From contig CAYSQO010000026.1 in NCBI GenBank assembly GCA_964433315.1, positions 1 to 25,895 of the forward strand: a DNA stretch of 25,895 nt. Reading direction: 5' to 3'. This document shows positions 12,123 through 19,955 of this stretch, one piece after another. A program made the position numbers and the translations under genes. The first letter of the stretch is position 1. Every line of letters begins with the position of its first letter. Origin of the DNA: Aquariibacter sp964433315 (GTDB taxonomy: Bacteria; Pseudomonadota; Gammaproteobacteria; Burkholderiales; Burkholderiaceae_C). Below the pieces are notes generated by a model, which saw only the letters and a program-made list of their open reading frames with translations, was not told where the DNA came from and ran no database searches.

Positions 12123-13241
12123 TCAGGTGAGCGGCGGCCCCAGGCGGGCGGCCCAGGCGCAAGCGCTGCGCCGCAGGGCGGGGGCCAGCAGGGCGTCGCC
12201 CATGCGGTGACCGGCCCCGTCGACCCGGTCGACCACGGCCTGCGGCCACAGCCGGGCGAGACCGTCGACCACGGCCGGATCGCAGCAGGCGTCGGCCCGC
12301 CCACCCACCACGGCCACCGGCCCCGGCAGCCGGTCGGCGATCGCCCGGGCCTCCACCCAGGCCCCGAGCCCAGCCTGCTCGCCCGTCCGTGCACCGCCCC
12401 AGGCCTGCAGGCCATGCAGGGCGTGCAGGGCCCAAGCGGCCTGCAGGCTCGCATCGGCGGGGCCGGACGGGGGCGCCAGCAGAGCCGCCAGACGCTCGGC
12501 CGGCAGCTCGGGCTGGGCCTGCGCAGCCAGGCCACCCGCGGCCGACTGCGCGTTGTCGAAGGCCTGCCAGAGCCGAGCCACGGGCAGGCGATCCAGCGGG
12601 GCAGGCAGGCGACCCTCGGCCGCCTCGGCCGCCAGCCGCGGATCCGGCAGGGTGGCGTACAGGGCCTCGACCGCGGCCACCGAGGGCTCCCCGAGGGCGG
12701 CGAGCCCGGCCGCCCCCAGCCAGCGGCGCCAGGGGGCGATGTAGCGCCGCGTCTCGGCCAGGCTGCCCAGGAAGGGGCTGCGCAGCCACAGCCCCTGCAC
12801 CCGGCCGGGATGGCGCGCGGCATAGGCCAGGGCCAGGCGGACGCCCCAGGAGCCCGCGGCCAGCGCCCAGGCTCCGAGGCCCAGGGCCTGGCGCAGCTGC
12901 TCCAGGTCGTCAACCAGGGCCGTCAGCGTCTGGCCACGGCGTTCGCCCGAAGGCGTGCTGCGGCCGCAACCGCGCTGGTCGACCGCGACCCAGCGCAGCG
13001 GCAGGTCGGCCCAGGGCGTCAGGCTCTCCGGCCGGGTCTGTCCACCCGGGCCGCCGTGCAGCAGCAGCACGGTCGGCGGGCCGGCCGAGGCCGCCGACGC
13101 CTCGGCCCCGTCCGCCTCCGGACCGACCCAGCAGGCCAGGCGATGCCCGCCGCCCACCGGCAGCTCCGCGCGCAGCCCGCGGGTAAACCCCGGGCTATCG
13201 ACGCGATCAGGGGGCAGGAATTCGAGCTTGGGGGCAGACAT
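12123..13241 (-). CDS. Alpha/beta hydrolase of the proline iminopeptidase family
   Basis: A 372-aa protein with the hallmarks of prolyl aminopeptidase-type (S33) hydrolases: the oxyanion-hole motif LLLHGGPGG (60-67), DQRGCGRSTPSG (88-99), the nucleophile elbow AAGSWGVRLALAYAARHPGRV with Ser131, a helical cap and a late His in DGAGHRMGD. No signal peptide, so cytoplasmic. The family removes N-terminal proline or other residues from peptides, but some members are esterases. It is divergent from pqqB and convergent with the AcoR-like gene. Because PQQ maturation needs peptide trimming and no pqqF-like protease is seen here, a role on the PqqA peptide is possible but unproven. The frame is open far upstream over pqqB; the ATG at 13241 is chosen because the domain starts soon after. 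Confidence 0.85.
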   Translation of the reverse strand: MSAPKLEFLPPDRVDSPGFTRGLRAELPVGGGHRLACWVGPEADGAEASAASAGPPTVLLLHGGPGGQTRPESLTPWADLPLRWVAVDQRGCGRSTPSGERRGQTLTALVDDLEQLRQALGLGAWALAAGSWGVRLALAYAARHPGRVQGLWLRSPFLGSLAETRRYIAPWRRWLGAAGLAALGEPSVAAVEALYATLPDPRLAAEAAEGRLPAPLDRLPVARLWQAFDNAQSAAGGLAAQAQPELPAERLAALLAPPSGPADASLQAAWALHALHGLQAWGGARTGEQAGLGAWVEARAIADRLPGPVAVVGGRADACCDPAVVDGLARLWPQAVVDRVDGAGHRMGDALLAPALRRSACAWAARLGPPLT

Positions 13242-13484
13242 GGCTTGGCACAATCCGACGTGAGTGCGAACGACGCTGCTGCGGCCGAGTCTCGCGACAT
13301 CCACGAATCGTGACCGCGCCCCGGCGCGACGGATTCGGAACCCCTTCAAGACCAGGTTGGCGGCCGCACGGCCGGGCCTGTCACGCACGCTGGTGCGGGC
13401 CGCAGCGGGCGCAGCCATTGTGGGGGCGACGACTCTCCGTCGCGGACCGGCACCGGTCCTTCCCTGACCCCCACCCGACTCCCC

Positions 13485-14417
13485 ATGAAGATTGTTGTGC
13501 TCGGCTCCGGCGCTGGCGGCGGCAGCCCCCAGTGGAACTGCAACTGCGCGATGTGCGCTGCCCAGCGCGATCCCGCCCGCGGCATCCCCGTCCGCACGCA
13601 AAGCTCGATCGCGATCTCGCAGGACGGCGAGGACTGGATCCTGCTGAACGCCTCGCCCGACATCGGCACCCAGCTGCGCAACACGCCCGCGCTGTGGCCG
13701 AAGCAGGGCCTGCGGCACACGCCGATCAAGGCCGTCATCCTGATGGATGCGCAGATCGACCATGCCACCGGCCTGCTCAGCCTGCGCGAGGGCCCGCCCA
13801 TCCACCTGCACATCACGCCCTGCGTGTTCGAGGACCTGACCACCGGCCTGCCCATCCTCAGCGTGCTGGAGCACTACTGCGGCGTGCGCTGGCACATGCT
13901 GCCGGTGGCCGGCGACCAGAAGGTGGCCGAGTTCACGGTCGACGGCTTCGACCAGCTGCGCTTCCGCGCCATCGCCATCCCGGGCAAGGCGCCGCCTTAC
14001 TCGCCGCACCGCCACAACCCGACCGTGGGAGACAACATCGCCCTGTCGGTGCTGGACCTGCGCAGCGGCCAGCGCTTCTTCTACGCGCCCGGCCTGGGCG
14101 AGGTCGGCCCGCTCGAGCTGGGCTGGATGAACGAGGCCGACTGCGTGATGGTCGACGGCACGCTGTGGACCAATGACGAGATGATCGTCCGCGGCCTGGG
14201 CAGCAAGACCGGCGCCGACATGGGCCACCTGCCGCAGCGCGGCGGGCCGGGCCAGCCGGGCATGATCGCCGCGCTCGACCGCGTCGACGCGCGCCGCAAG
14301 ATCCTCATCCACATCAACAACAGCAACCCCATCCTCGACGGCCAGGGGCCGGAATGCGCCGAGCTCGCCCAGCACGGCATCGAGGTGGCCTTCGACGGCA
14401 TGGAGATCACGCTGTGA
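13485..14417 (+). CDS. pqqB: Pyrroloquinoline quinone biosynthesis protein PqqB
   Basis: PqqB (310 aa) is a metallo-beta-lactamase-fold protein of the PQQ pathway, thought to hydroxylate the tyrosine ring of the Glu-Tyr intermediate. Recognisable motifs are the start MKIVVLGSGAGGGSPQWNC, the metal-site cysteines in NCNCAMC, NASPDIGTQLRNTP, MDAQIDHATGLLSLREG and the C-terminal ILIHINNSNPILD. Length is normal for the family. The ATG is the only start compatible with the conserved N-terminus although no good ribosome site precedes it. It is first in the plus-strand pqq operon. The 243 bases upstream contain no TA dinucleotide at all, hence no Tyr codon on either strand, so pqqA is not there. Confidence 0.97.
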   Translation: MKIVVLGSGAGGGSPQWNCNCAMCAAQRDPARGIPVRTQSSIAISQDGEDWILLNASPDIGTQLRNTPALWPKQGLRHTPIKAVILMDAQIDHATGLLSLREGPPIHLHITPCVFEDLTTGLPILSVLEHYCGVRWHMLPVAGDQKVAEFTVDGFDQLRFRAIAIPGKAPPYSPHRHNPTVGDNIALSVLDLRSGQRFFYAPGLGEVGPLELGWMNEADCVMVDGTLWTNDEMIVRGLGSKTGADMGHLPQRGGPGQPGMIAALDRVDARRKILIHINNSNPILDGQGPECAELAQHGIEVAFDGMEITL

Positions 14418-15196
14418 GCGCGAGCCTGAACCCCAACTTCCCCAACGAGGTGCCGCTGGACGACGGCCGCACGCCATGGACGCCGGCCGAGTTCGAGGCT
14501 CAGCTGCGCGCCAAGGAGGCGAAGTACCACATCTTCCACGCCTTCAACCAGCGCCTGAACCGCGGCGCGCTGCAGCCCTTCCAGGTGCGCGGCTGGGTGG
14601 CCAACCGCTTCTACTACCAGGCCGCCATCCCGATGAAGGACGCCGCCATCATGGGCAACTGCCCGGACCGCGCGACGCGCCGCCGCTGGATCGAGCGCAT
14701 CACCGACCACGACGGCCACGGCGACTTCAATGTCGAAGAAGGCCGCGGCGGCGGCATCGAGACCTGGACCCGCCTGGGCCTGGCCACCGGCCTGAGCCGC
14801 GAGGACCTGTGGTCCTTCAAGCATGTGCAGGCCGGCACCCGCTTCGCGGTCGATGCCTACGTCAACTTCGCGCGCAAGGCGCCCTGGCAGGAGGGGATCA
14901 TCTCCTCGCTGACCGAGATGTTCGCGCCCAAGATCCACGCCGACCGCCTGGCCACCTGGCCCAGCGCCTACCCCTGGATCGACCAGAGCGGCCTGGGCTA
15001 CTTCCGCAGCCGCATCCCGCTGGCCCAGCGCGATGTCGAGCACGGCCTGGAGGTCGCGCTGAGCTGGTGCGACACCCGGGCCAAGCAGGAGCGCGCGATC
15101 CAGATCCTGCAGTTCAAGCTCGACGTGCTGTGGAGCCTGCTCGACGCCGTCGAGAAGGCCTACCCCGATGACCTGGCCGAGGAGCTGCGCCCGTGA
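14414..15196 (+). CDS. pqqC: Pyrroloquinoline-quinone synthase PqqC
   Basis: PqqC (260 aa) performs the last step of PQQ synthesis, ring closure and an eight-electron oxidation with O2, without a metal cofactor. The sequence shows FHAFNQRLNRGALQPFQVRGWVANRFYYQAAIP near the start, followed by DHDGHGDFNVEEGRGGGIETW and FVDAYVNF-type helices (RFAVDAYVNFAR). The His, Arg and Tyr-rich active-site segments are intact. The start is a GTG at 14414 that overlaps the pqqB stop (GTGA), with GGAG upstream inside pqqB, so it is translationally coupled. The same frame is open further upstream, inside pqqB, but family length fits the GTG. Confidence 0.97.
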   Translation: MSASLNPNFPNEVPLDDGRTPWTPAEFEAQLRAKEAKYHIFHAFNQRLNRGALQPFQVRGWVANRFYYQAAIPMKDAAIMGNCPDRATRRRWIERITDHDGHGDFNVEEGRGGGIETWTRLGLATGLSREDLWSFKHVQAGTRFAVDAYVNFARKAPWQEGIISSLTEMFAPKIHADRLATWPSAYPWIDQSGLGYFRSRIPLAQRDVEHGLEVALSWCDTRAKQERAIQILQFKLDVLWSLLDAVEKAYPDDLAEELRP

Positions 15197-15486
15197 GCAC
15201 CGCCCCCGAGGACGCCCGCTTCGTCGTCACGGACGAGGCCATCCCCCGGCTGCCGCACGGCTTCCGGCTGCAGTTCGAGAAGGCCCAGGACAGCTGGGTG
15301 CTGCTCTACCCCGAAGGCCTGATCCAGCTCAACGGGCCGGCCGCCGAGATCCTCAAGCGCGTCGATGGCAAGACCTCCGTCGCGCAGCTGATCGCCGACC
15401 TGAGCGCTGCCTTCAACGGCGCCGAGCTGCGCGCCGACGTCGAGCACTTCCTGAAGGAGGCAAGTCGCTATGGCTGGATCGTCTGA
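15193..15486 (+). CDS. pqqD: PQQ biosynthesis peptide chaperone PqqD
   Basis: PqqD (97 aa) is a RiPP recognition element that binds the PqqA precursor and presents it to PqqE. It shows the usual PRLPHGFRLQFEKAQDSWVL opening, YPEGLIQLNGPAAEILKRVDG and the helical VAQLIADLSAAFNGAELRADV region. The start is a GTG overlapping the pqqC stop (GTGA), with GAGGAG upstream. The gene runs 17 bases into pqqE. In some bacteria pqqC and pqqD are fused; here they are separate but fully overlapping at the junction. Confidence 0.96.
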   Translation: MSTAPEDARFVVTDEAIPRLPHGFRLQFEKAQDSWVLLYPEGLIQLNGPAAEILKRVDGKTSVAQLIADLSAAFNGAELRADVEHFLKEASRYGWIV

Positions 15487-16714
15487 CCCCACCCTGGCGC
15501 CGGAAGCCGCGCCCGTCGCCCGCACCCTCAAGAAGGGCGGGCCGCCCATGTGGCTGCTGGCCGAACTGACCTACCGCTGCCCGCTGCACTGCGTGTTCTG
15601 CTCCAACCCGGTGGACTACGCGGCCCACGGGGCGGAACTGAGCACCGAGGACTGGAAGCGCGTCTTCCGCGAGGCGCGGGAAGCCGGCTCGGTGCAGCTC
15701 GGCCTCTCCGGCGGCGAGCCCCTGCTGCGCGAGGACCTGGAGGAGCTGGTGGCCTACGCCCACGGGCTGGGCTTCTACATCAACCTCATCACCTCCGGCA
15801 TCGGCCTGACCGAGGCGCGGGCCCGGGCCCTGAAGGAGGCCGGGCTGGACCACATCCAGCTCAGCTTCCAGGACTCGACCAAGGAGATGAACGACTTCCT
15901 CTCGTCCACCCGCACCTTCGACCACAAGAACAAGGTCGCCAAGATCATCAAGTCGCTCGGCTACCCCATGGTGCTGAACTGCGTGATGCACCGCTACAAC
16001 CTGCCGCAGGTCGAACGCATCATCGAGATGGCCGAGGCCATGGGCGCCGAGTACCTGGAGCTGGCCAACACGCAGTACTACGGCTGGGCCTGGCAGAACC
16101 GCATGGCCCTGATGCCCACGCCGGCCGAGCTGCGCGAGGCCGAGGCCAAGGTCAATGTCCACAAGGCGCGGCTGGCCGGCCGGATGAAGATCTTCTGGGT
16201 CTCGCCCGACTACGTGGACGCCAAGGCCAAGCCCTGCATGGCGGGCTGGGGCGCGGTCTTCCTGGTGGTCGCGCCGGATGGCACCGCCCTGCCCTGCCAC
16301 AGCGCGCGGATGCTGCCGGGCTTCGACTTTCCCAGCGTCAAGGACCACGCCGTGGCCTGGATCTGGCGCGAGAGCGACGCCTTCAACCGCTACCGCGGCA
16401 CGGCCTGGATGAGCGAGACCTGCCAGAGCTGCGACGAGAAGGAACTGGACCACGGCGGCTGCCGCTGCCAGGCCTTCCTGGTCACGGGCTCGGCCGAGGC
16501 CACCGACCCGGTCTGCCCCAAGAGCCCGGACCGCGGCCTGATCGACACGGCCCTGCAGGCCGCCGAGGCCCAGGCCGCCGCCGGCGCGCCCGGCAGCACG
16601 CACGCCCTGAAGTTCGTGCCGAACGCGGCACGTGGCGATTCGATGTTCTACCGCACGGACGCGAACTCGGCCGATCTGGTCGCCCGCGGGGCCGTGGGCC
16701 GCATCACCGCCTGA
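15470..16714 (+). CDS. pqqE: PqqA peptide cyclase PqqE (radical SAM)
   Basis: PqqE (414 aa) is the radical SAM/SPASM enzyme that forms the first C-C bond between Glu and Tyr of PqqA. The SAM cluster motif is C37-PLH-C41-VF-C44 in LTYRCPLHCVFCSNPVDY. SGGEPLLREDL is the SAM-binding GGE motif. The C-terminal SPASM cysteines appear in CMAGWG, LPCHSARMLPG, CQSCDEKELDHGGCRCQAF and DPVCPK. AAGGAGG at 15454-15460 fixes the ATG at 15470, giving about 26 extra residues before the usual MWLLAELTYRC start. The C-terminus is also extended past the SPASM cysteines (from about 350) by an Ala-rich tail. It overlaps pqqD by 17 bases. Auxiliary-cluster residues look complete. Confidence 0.97.
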   Translation: MAGSSDPTLAPEAAPVARTLKKGGPPMWLLAELTYRCPLHCVFCSNPVDYAAHGAELSTEDWKRVFREAREAGSVQLGLSGGEPLLREDLEELVAYAHGLGFYINLITSGIGLTEARARALKEAGLDHIQLSFQDSTKEMNDFLSSTRTFDHKNKVAKIIKSLGYPMVLNCVMHRYNLPQVERIIEMAEAMGAEYLELANTQYYGWAWQNRMALMPTPAELREAEAKVNVHKARLAGRMKIFWVSPDYVDAKAKPCMAGWGAVFLVVAPDGTALPCHSARMLPGFDFPSVKDHAVAWIWRESDAFNRYRGTAWMSETCQSCDEKELDHGGCRCQAFLVTGSAEATDPVCPKSPDRGLIDTALQAAEAQAAAGAPGSTHALKFVPNAARGDSMFYRTDANSADLVARGAVGRITA

Positions 16715-16725
16715 GCCTGAGCGGC

Positions 16726-16776
16726 GCGGGCCGTGGACGGCCCGCCCGCGGAACCCCGGGTCGCCCCCGGGGTTCC
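16726..16776 (+). other. Two consecutive hairpins between pqqE and the ABC genes
   Basis: GCGGGCCG/CGGCCCGC (16726-16733 with 16738-16745, TGGA loop) is followed at once by a perfect 11-base stem, GGAACCCCGGG/CCCGGGGTTCC (16750-16760 with 16766-16776, five-base loop). No T-tract follows. They lie in a 237-base gap with no gene, the longest inside the plus-strand run, and may mark an RNA processing site or a weak terminator dividing the pqq part from the ABC part. Confidence 0.6.
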
Positions 16777-16951
16777 GACCCGGCCGCGGGGCAATTTGCC
16801 TGCGGGCCGGCCCCGGGTGTGCATGCCCGTGGGAACGCGCTTATCCTCGCCCGCGCCTTGTGCCGGGAAGCCCTCCCGCCCTCCGGCGGACCCTTTGCCC
16901 GACCCTGCCTTCGATGAACCCGCTGCACCGAGACCCCCTGCGAGGCCCCGC

Positions 16952-17665
16952 ATGCTGAGCATCCGCGGATTGACCAAACGCTATGGCGAGCGCACCGCCC
17001 TCGACAAGCTGAGCCTGGAGATCGCGCCGGGCAGCTTCACCGTGCTGCTCGGGCCGAACGGCGCGGGCAAGTCCACGCTGTTTCAGGTGCTGACCGGCCT
17101 GTTCGCCGCGGACGAGGGCGAGGTCACGGTGGCCGGCTTCTCGCACCGCAGCGAGCCCGCGGCCGCGCTGCGCTCGCTGGGCGTGGTCTTCCAGCAGATG
17201 TCGCTGGACCTGGACCTGTCGATCCGCCGCAACCTCTCGCTGCAGGCCGACCTGCACGGCCTGCCGCGCAAGGTCGCGGCCGAGCGCATCGTCGAGGGCT
17301 GCCGTCGCCTGAACGTGGACGGGGACCTCGACCGCAAGGTGCGCGAGCTCTCCGGCGGCAACCGCCGCAAGGTCGAGCTGGTGCGTGCCAGCCTGCACCG
17401 GCCCAAGGTGCTGCTGATGGACGAGGCCACGGTGGGCCTGGACCCCAAGTCGCGCCGCGACCTGCTGGCCGCGCTGCACGAGGACGTGGCCACGCGCGGC
17501 TGCAGCGTGCTCTGGGCCACCCACTGGGTCGAGGAGGCCGAACAGGCCGACCGCGTCGTCGTGCTGCACAAGGGCAAGCTGCTGGCCGACGGCAGTCGGG
17601 AAGAAGTCACGCGGGCTTTGGGCGAACCTTCCCTGGAGCAGGGCTTCATCGCCCGCACCACCTGA
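16952..17665 (+). CDS. ABC transporter ATP-binding protein of the PQQ alcohol dehydrogenase-associated system
   Basis: This 237-aa ATPase carries Walker A GPNGAGKST, the Q-loop VVFQQM, the signature LSGGNRRKVELVRA, Walker B VLLMDEAT and the switch His in WATHWVEEAEQ. It resembles the ABC-2/NodI-like ATPases that partner the PedC permease in the transporter accompanying PQQ-dependent alcohol dehydrogenases (PedA-type in Pseudomonas). Partner genes for a beta-propeller protein, a binding protein and the permease follow directly. The ATG at 16952 has GAGG upstream and begins the usual MLSIRGLTKRYG; an earlier in-frame start is not credible. Transported substrate is not established from sequence; in P. 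putida the related system is tied to volatile alcohol growth and lanthanide availability. Confidence 0.92.
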   Translation: MLSIRGLTKRYGERTALDKLSLEIAPGSFTVLLGPNGAGKSTLFQVLTGLFAADEGEVTVAGFSHRSEPAAALRSLGVVFQQMSLDLDLSIRRNLSLQADLHGLPRKVAAERIVEGCRRLNVDGDLDRKVRELSGGNRRKVELVRASLHRPKVLLMDEATVGLDPKSRRDLLAALHEDVATRGCSVLWATHWVEEAEQADRVVVLHKGKLLADGSREEVTRALGEPSLEQGFIARTT

Positions 17666-17722
17666 AGTGGTCCGCGGCCCGCACCGGGCCTGCCCTTCCC
17701 CCATGACGCCAGGAGACCGCCC

Positions 17723-18706
17723 ATGAGCCCCCGCCCCACCCCGATCGCCCGCACCGCCCTTGCCACCCTGCTGCTCGGCGGCCTGCTGGGCGCCGCGCAG
17801 GCGCAGACCGCCTACGTGTCCAGCGAGAAGGACAGCGCGCTGACCCTGATCGACCTGAAGACGCTGACCGTCAAGGGCACGATCCCCAGCTGCAAGCGCA
17901 CCCGCCACCTGCAGCTGCTGCCGGGCGGCAAGCAGCTGATGGTGGCCTGCACCGATTCCAACGCGGCCGACGTGATCGACCTGGCCAGCGGCAAGTCCCT
18001 GCGGCGCGTGCCCCTGGGCGAGGAGCCCGAGGCCTTCGACCTCTCGCCCGACGGCAAGACGATCTACGTGTCCAACGAGGACGAGGGCGCGGCCAGCTTC
18101 GTCGACGCGGCCACCGGCAAGGTGCTGAAGAAGGTCAAGGTCGGCGAGGAGCCCGAGGGCGTGAAGGTCAGCGCCGACGGCAAGACGCTCTACGTCACCT
18201 CCGAAGTTGCCAGCCTGGTCCACGTGATCGACACGGCCACGGCCAAGGTCGTCAAGAACGTCAAGGTCGGCCAGCGGCCGCGGCGCTTCGCGCTGACCCC
18301 GGACGGCAAGGAGCTGTGGGTCACCAACGAGCTGGACGCGACCGTCTCCATCCTCTCGACCGCCGACCACTCGGTGATCGGCACGATCAAGTTCGAGGTC
18401 AAGGGCGCGCGGGCCGAGGACATCTCGCCGGTCGGCATCACCATGACCCGCGACGGCAAGCGCGCCTATGTCGCGCTCGGCAAGGCCAACCACGTGGCCT
18501 TCGTCGACGTGGCCAGCCGCAAGGTCACGCAGCTGACCCTGGTGGGCAAGCGGGCCTGGAACGTGGCGCTGGACAAGGCCGAGGCGCGGCTCTTCGTCGT
18601 CAACGGCCTCAGCGACGACCTGACCGTGGTCGACACCCAGAGCGGCAAGGCCCTCAAGACCGTGCCGGTCGGCCGCGTGCCCTACGGCGTGGTGATCGCG
18701 GAGTGA
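17723..18706 (+). CDS. Periplasmic YVTN-type beta-propeller protein of the PQQ-linked ABC system
   Basis: A 327-aa protein with a signal peptide (hydrophobic LATLLLGGLLGAAQAQ, cleavage near residue 28) followed by about seven repeats of the YVTN/NHL-like type. Each has a pattern such as PDGKTIYVSNEDEGAASFVD or ADGKTLYVTSEVASLVHVID with a KVGEEPEG or KVGQRPRR linker. This is the beta-propeller always found with the PQQ alcohol dehydrogenase-associated ABC genes; its function is unknown, possibly scaffolding or ligand binding in the periplasm. AGGAGA precedes the ATG. It sits 57 bases after the ATPase gene, and its stop overlaps a possible GTG start of the next gene. Confidence 0.9.
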   Translation: MSPRPTPIARTALATLLLGGLLGAAQAQTAYVSSEKDSALTLIDLKTLTVKGTIPSCKRTRHLQLLPGGKQLMVACTDSNAADVIDLASGKSLRRVPLGEEPEAFDLSPDGKTIYVSNEDEGAASFVDAATGKVLKKVKVGEEPEGVKVSADGKTLYVTSEVASLVHVIDTATAKVVKNVKVGQRPRRFALTPDGKELWVTNELDATVSILSTADHSVIGTIKFEVKGARAEDISPVGITMTRDGKRAYVALGKANHVAFVDVASRKVTQLTLVGKRAWNVALDKAEARLFVVNGLSDDLTVVDTQSGKALKTVPVGRVPYGVVIAE

Positions 18707-18711
18707 AGGCC

Positions 18712-19887
18712 ATGACCCGACGTCCCCTCCTGCGACCGGCCGCCCTGGCCCTGCCCCTGCTGCTGGCCGCCACGGCCCTGCACGCGGCCACCCTCAAGGC
18801 CACCCTGCTGAGCCTCGAAGACGACCCGCGGCTGGAACGCTCGCGGGCCGAGCGGGCCTACCTCGGCCACCCGACGGGCGCCCCGGCCGACGGCCTGAGC
18901 TTGGCGCTCGAGGAAGGCGGCTTCGAACTGGAGGCCGCCGGCGCCAAGGTCGCGCTCGACAGCCGCGCGGTGGCCGACCTGGCCGGCGCGCGGGCGGCCG
19001 CCCAGGCGGCCGAGAAGGCCGGTGCGGCCGTCCTCGTCGCCGACCTGCCGGCCGACTGGCTGCTGGCCGTGGCCGATGCCGTCAAGGTGCCGGTGCTCAA
19101 CATCGGCGCGGCCGACGACCGCCTGCGGGCCGCCGACTGCCGCGCCCGGCTCTTCCACCTGATGCCCAGCGAGCGCATGCGCGCCGACGCGCTGGCCCAG
19201 GGCCTGCTGCAGCGCAAGTGGCAGAAGGTGCTGGTGCTGGCCGGCGCCAGCCCGGCCGACCAGGCGCGGCTGGGCGTGGTGCAGGCCGCGATGAAGCGCT
19301 ACGGCCTGCAGCCGGTCGGTGCGGTCAAGCCCTTCAAGCTCTCGGCCGACCCGCGCGAGCGCGACCTCGCCAATCCGCTGCTGCTGACGGCCGGGGCCCA
19401 GTACGACGCGGTCTGGGTGGTCGACAGCGACGGCGAGTTCGCGCGCAGCCTGCCCTACCGCACCGTGCTGCCGCGGCCCGTGGTGGGCGACGGCGGCCTG
19501 GTGGCCGTGGGCTGGCATGCGCAGTTCGAGCGCTTCGGTGCGCCGCAGGTCTCGCGCCGCTTCGCCAAGGCCGCCAAGCGGCCGATGAGCGCGCACGACT
19601 GGACCAGCTGGATGGCCGGCAAGACCCTGGTCGCGCTGGCCGCGGCCCAGCCCAAGGGCAACGCTGCCAGCTGGGCCGCCGCGCTGCCGAAGCTCAACCT
19701 CGACGGCAGCAAGGGCGTGAGCATGAGCTTCCGCCCCTGGGACGGCCAGCTGCGCCAGCCGCTGCTGCTGACCGACGGCCAGGGCGTGATCTCGCAGGCG
19801 CCGGTCGACGGCATCCTGCACCCGGTCAATGTGCTCGACACGCTCGGCGCCGATGCGCCCGAGAAGCTCTGCAAGGCGCCGCGCTGA
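18712..19887 (+). CDS. Periplasmic substrate-binding protein of the PQQ-linked ABC system
   Basis: A 391-aa exported protein: signal peptide MTRRPLLRPAALALPLLLAA ending about ALHA, then a type-I periplasmic-binding fold like that of branched-chain amino-acid receptors. Visible marks are LEDDPRLERSRAERAYLGHP (typical of this subfamily), VPVLNIGAADDRLRAADC, LFHLMPSERMRADALAQGLL, KVLVLAGASPADQARLG and YDAVWVVDSDGEFARSLPYR. The late segment FRPWDGQLRQPLLLTDGQGV also fits. Two starts are possible: the ATG at 18712 (GTGAAGG upstream) or a GTG at 18703 that overlaps the previous stop as in the pqq genes. The family is known as the binding protein of the PQQ-dependent alcohol dehydrogenase system; its ligand is not known from sequence. 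Confidence 0.88.
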   Translation: MTRRPLLRPAALALPLLLAATALHAATLKATLLSLEDDPRLERSRAERAYLGHPTGAPADGLSLALEEGGFELEAAGAKVALDSRAVADLAGARAAAQAAEKAGAAVLVADLPADWLLAVADAVKVPVLNIGAADDRLRAADCRARLFHLMPSERMRADALAQGLLQRKWQKVLVLAGASPADQARLGVVQAAMKRYGLQPVGAVKPFKLSADPRERDLANPLLLTAGAQYDAVWVVDSDGEFARSLPYRTVLPRPVVGDGGLVAVGWHAQFERFGAPQVSRRFAKAAKRPMSAHDWTSWMAGKTLVALAAAQPKGNAASWAAALPKLNLDGSKGVSMSFRPWDGQLRQPLLLTDGQGVISQAPVDGILHPVNVLDTLGADAPEKLCKAPR

Positions 19888-19890
19888 GCG

Positions 19891-19920
19891 CCGCCCCGCC
19901 GCCCCGCCGCCCCGCCGCCC
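19891..19920 (+). repeat. 8-bp tandem repeat (CCGCCCCG)x3.75 in an operon spacer
   Basis: Three exact copies of CCGCCCCG plus six bases of a fourth fill the start of the 68-base spacer between the binding-protein and permease genes. The permease ATG (19956) has no clear ribosome site. Changes in copy number would change only the spacer length. Confidence 0.85.
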
Positions 19921-19955
19921 CCGATGTCCTCCCGATCCCCTCGCCCTCCCCTGCA

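Noticed and set aside
9640..12789. A 1049-codon open frame on the minus strand opposite the sigma-54 activator
   Set aside because: It is an antisense artefact of high-GC codon use: the plus-strand gene has complete domain motifs, while this frame is rich in Gly/Arg/Ala/Gln with no recognisable domain.
13358..13373. TGGCGG-N5-CGGC as a sigma-54 promoter for pqqB
   Set aside because: The GG and GC doublets are correctly spaced, but the -12 element lacks TTGC; in such GC-rich DNA this match is expected by chance.
13242..14477. Upstream extension of the hydrolase gene on the minus strand
   Set aside because: The frame stays open over pqqB, but the family domain begins just after the ATG at 13241 and pqqB is certain.
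16842..16847. TATCCT as the -10 box of a promoter for the ABC genes
   Set aside because: No acceptable -35 box at 16-18 bases; kept only as a remark.
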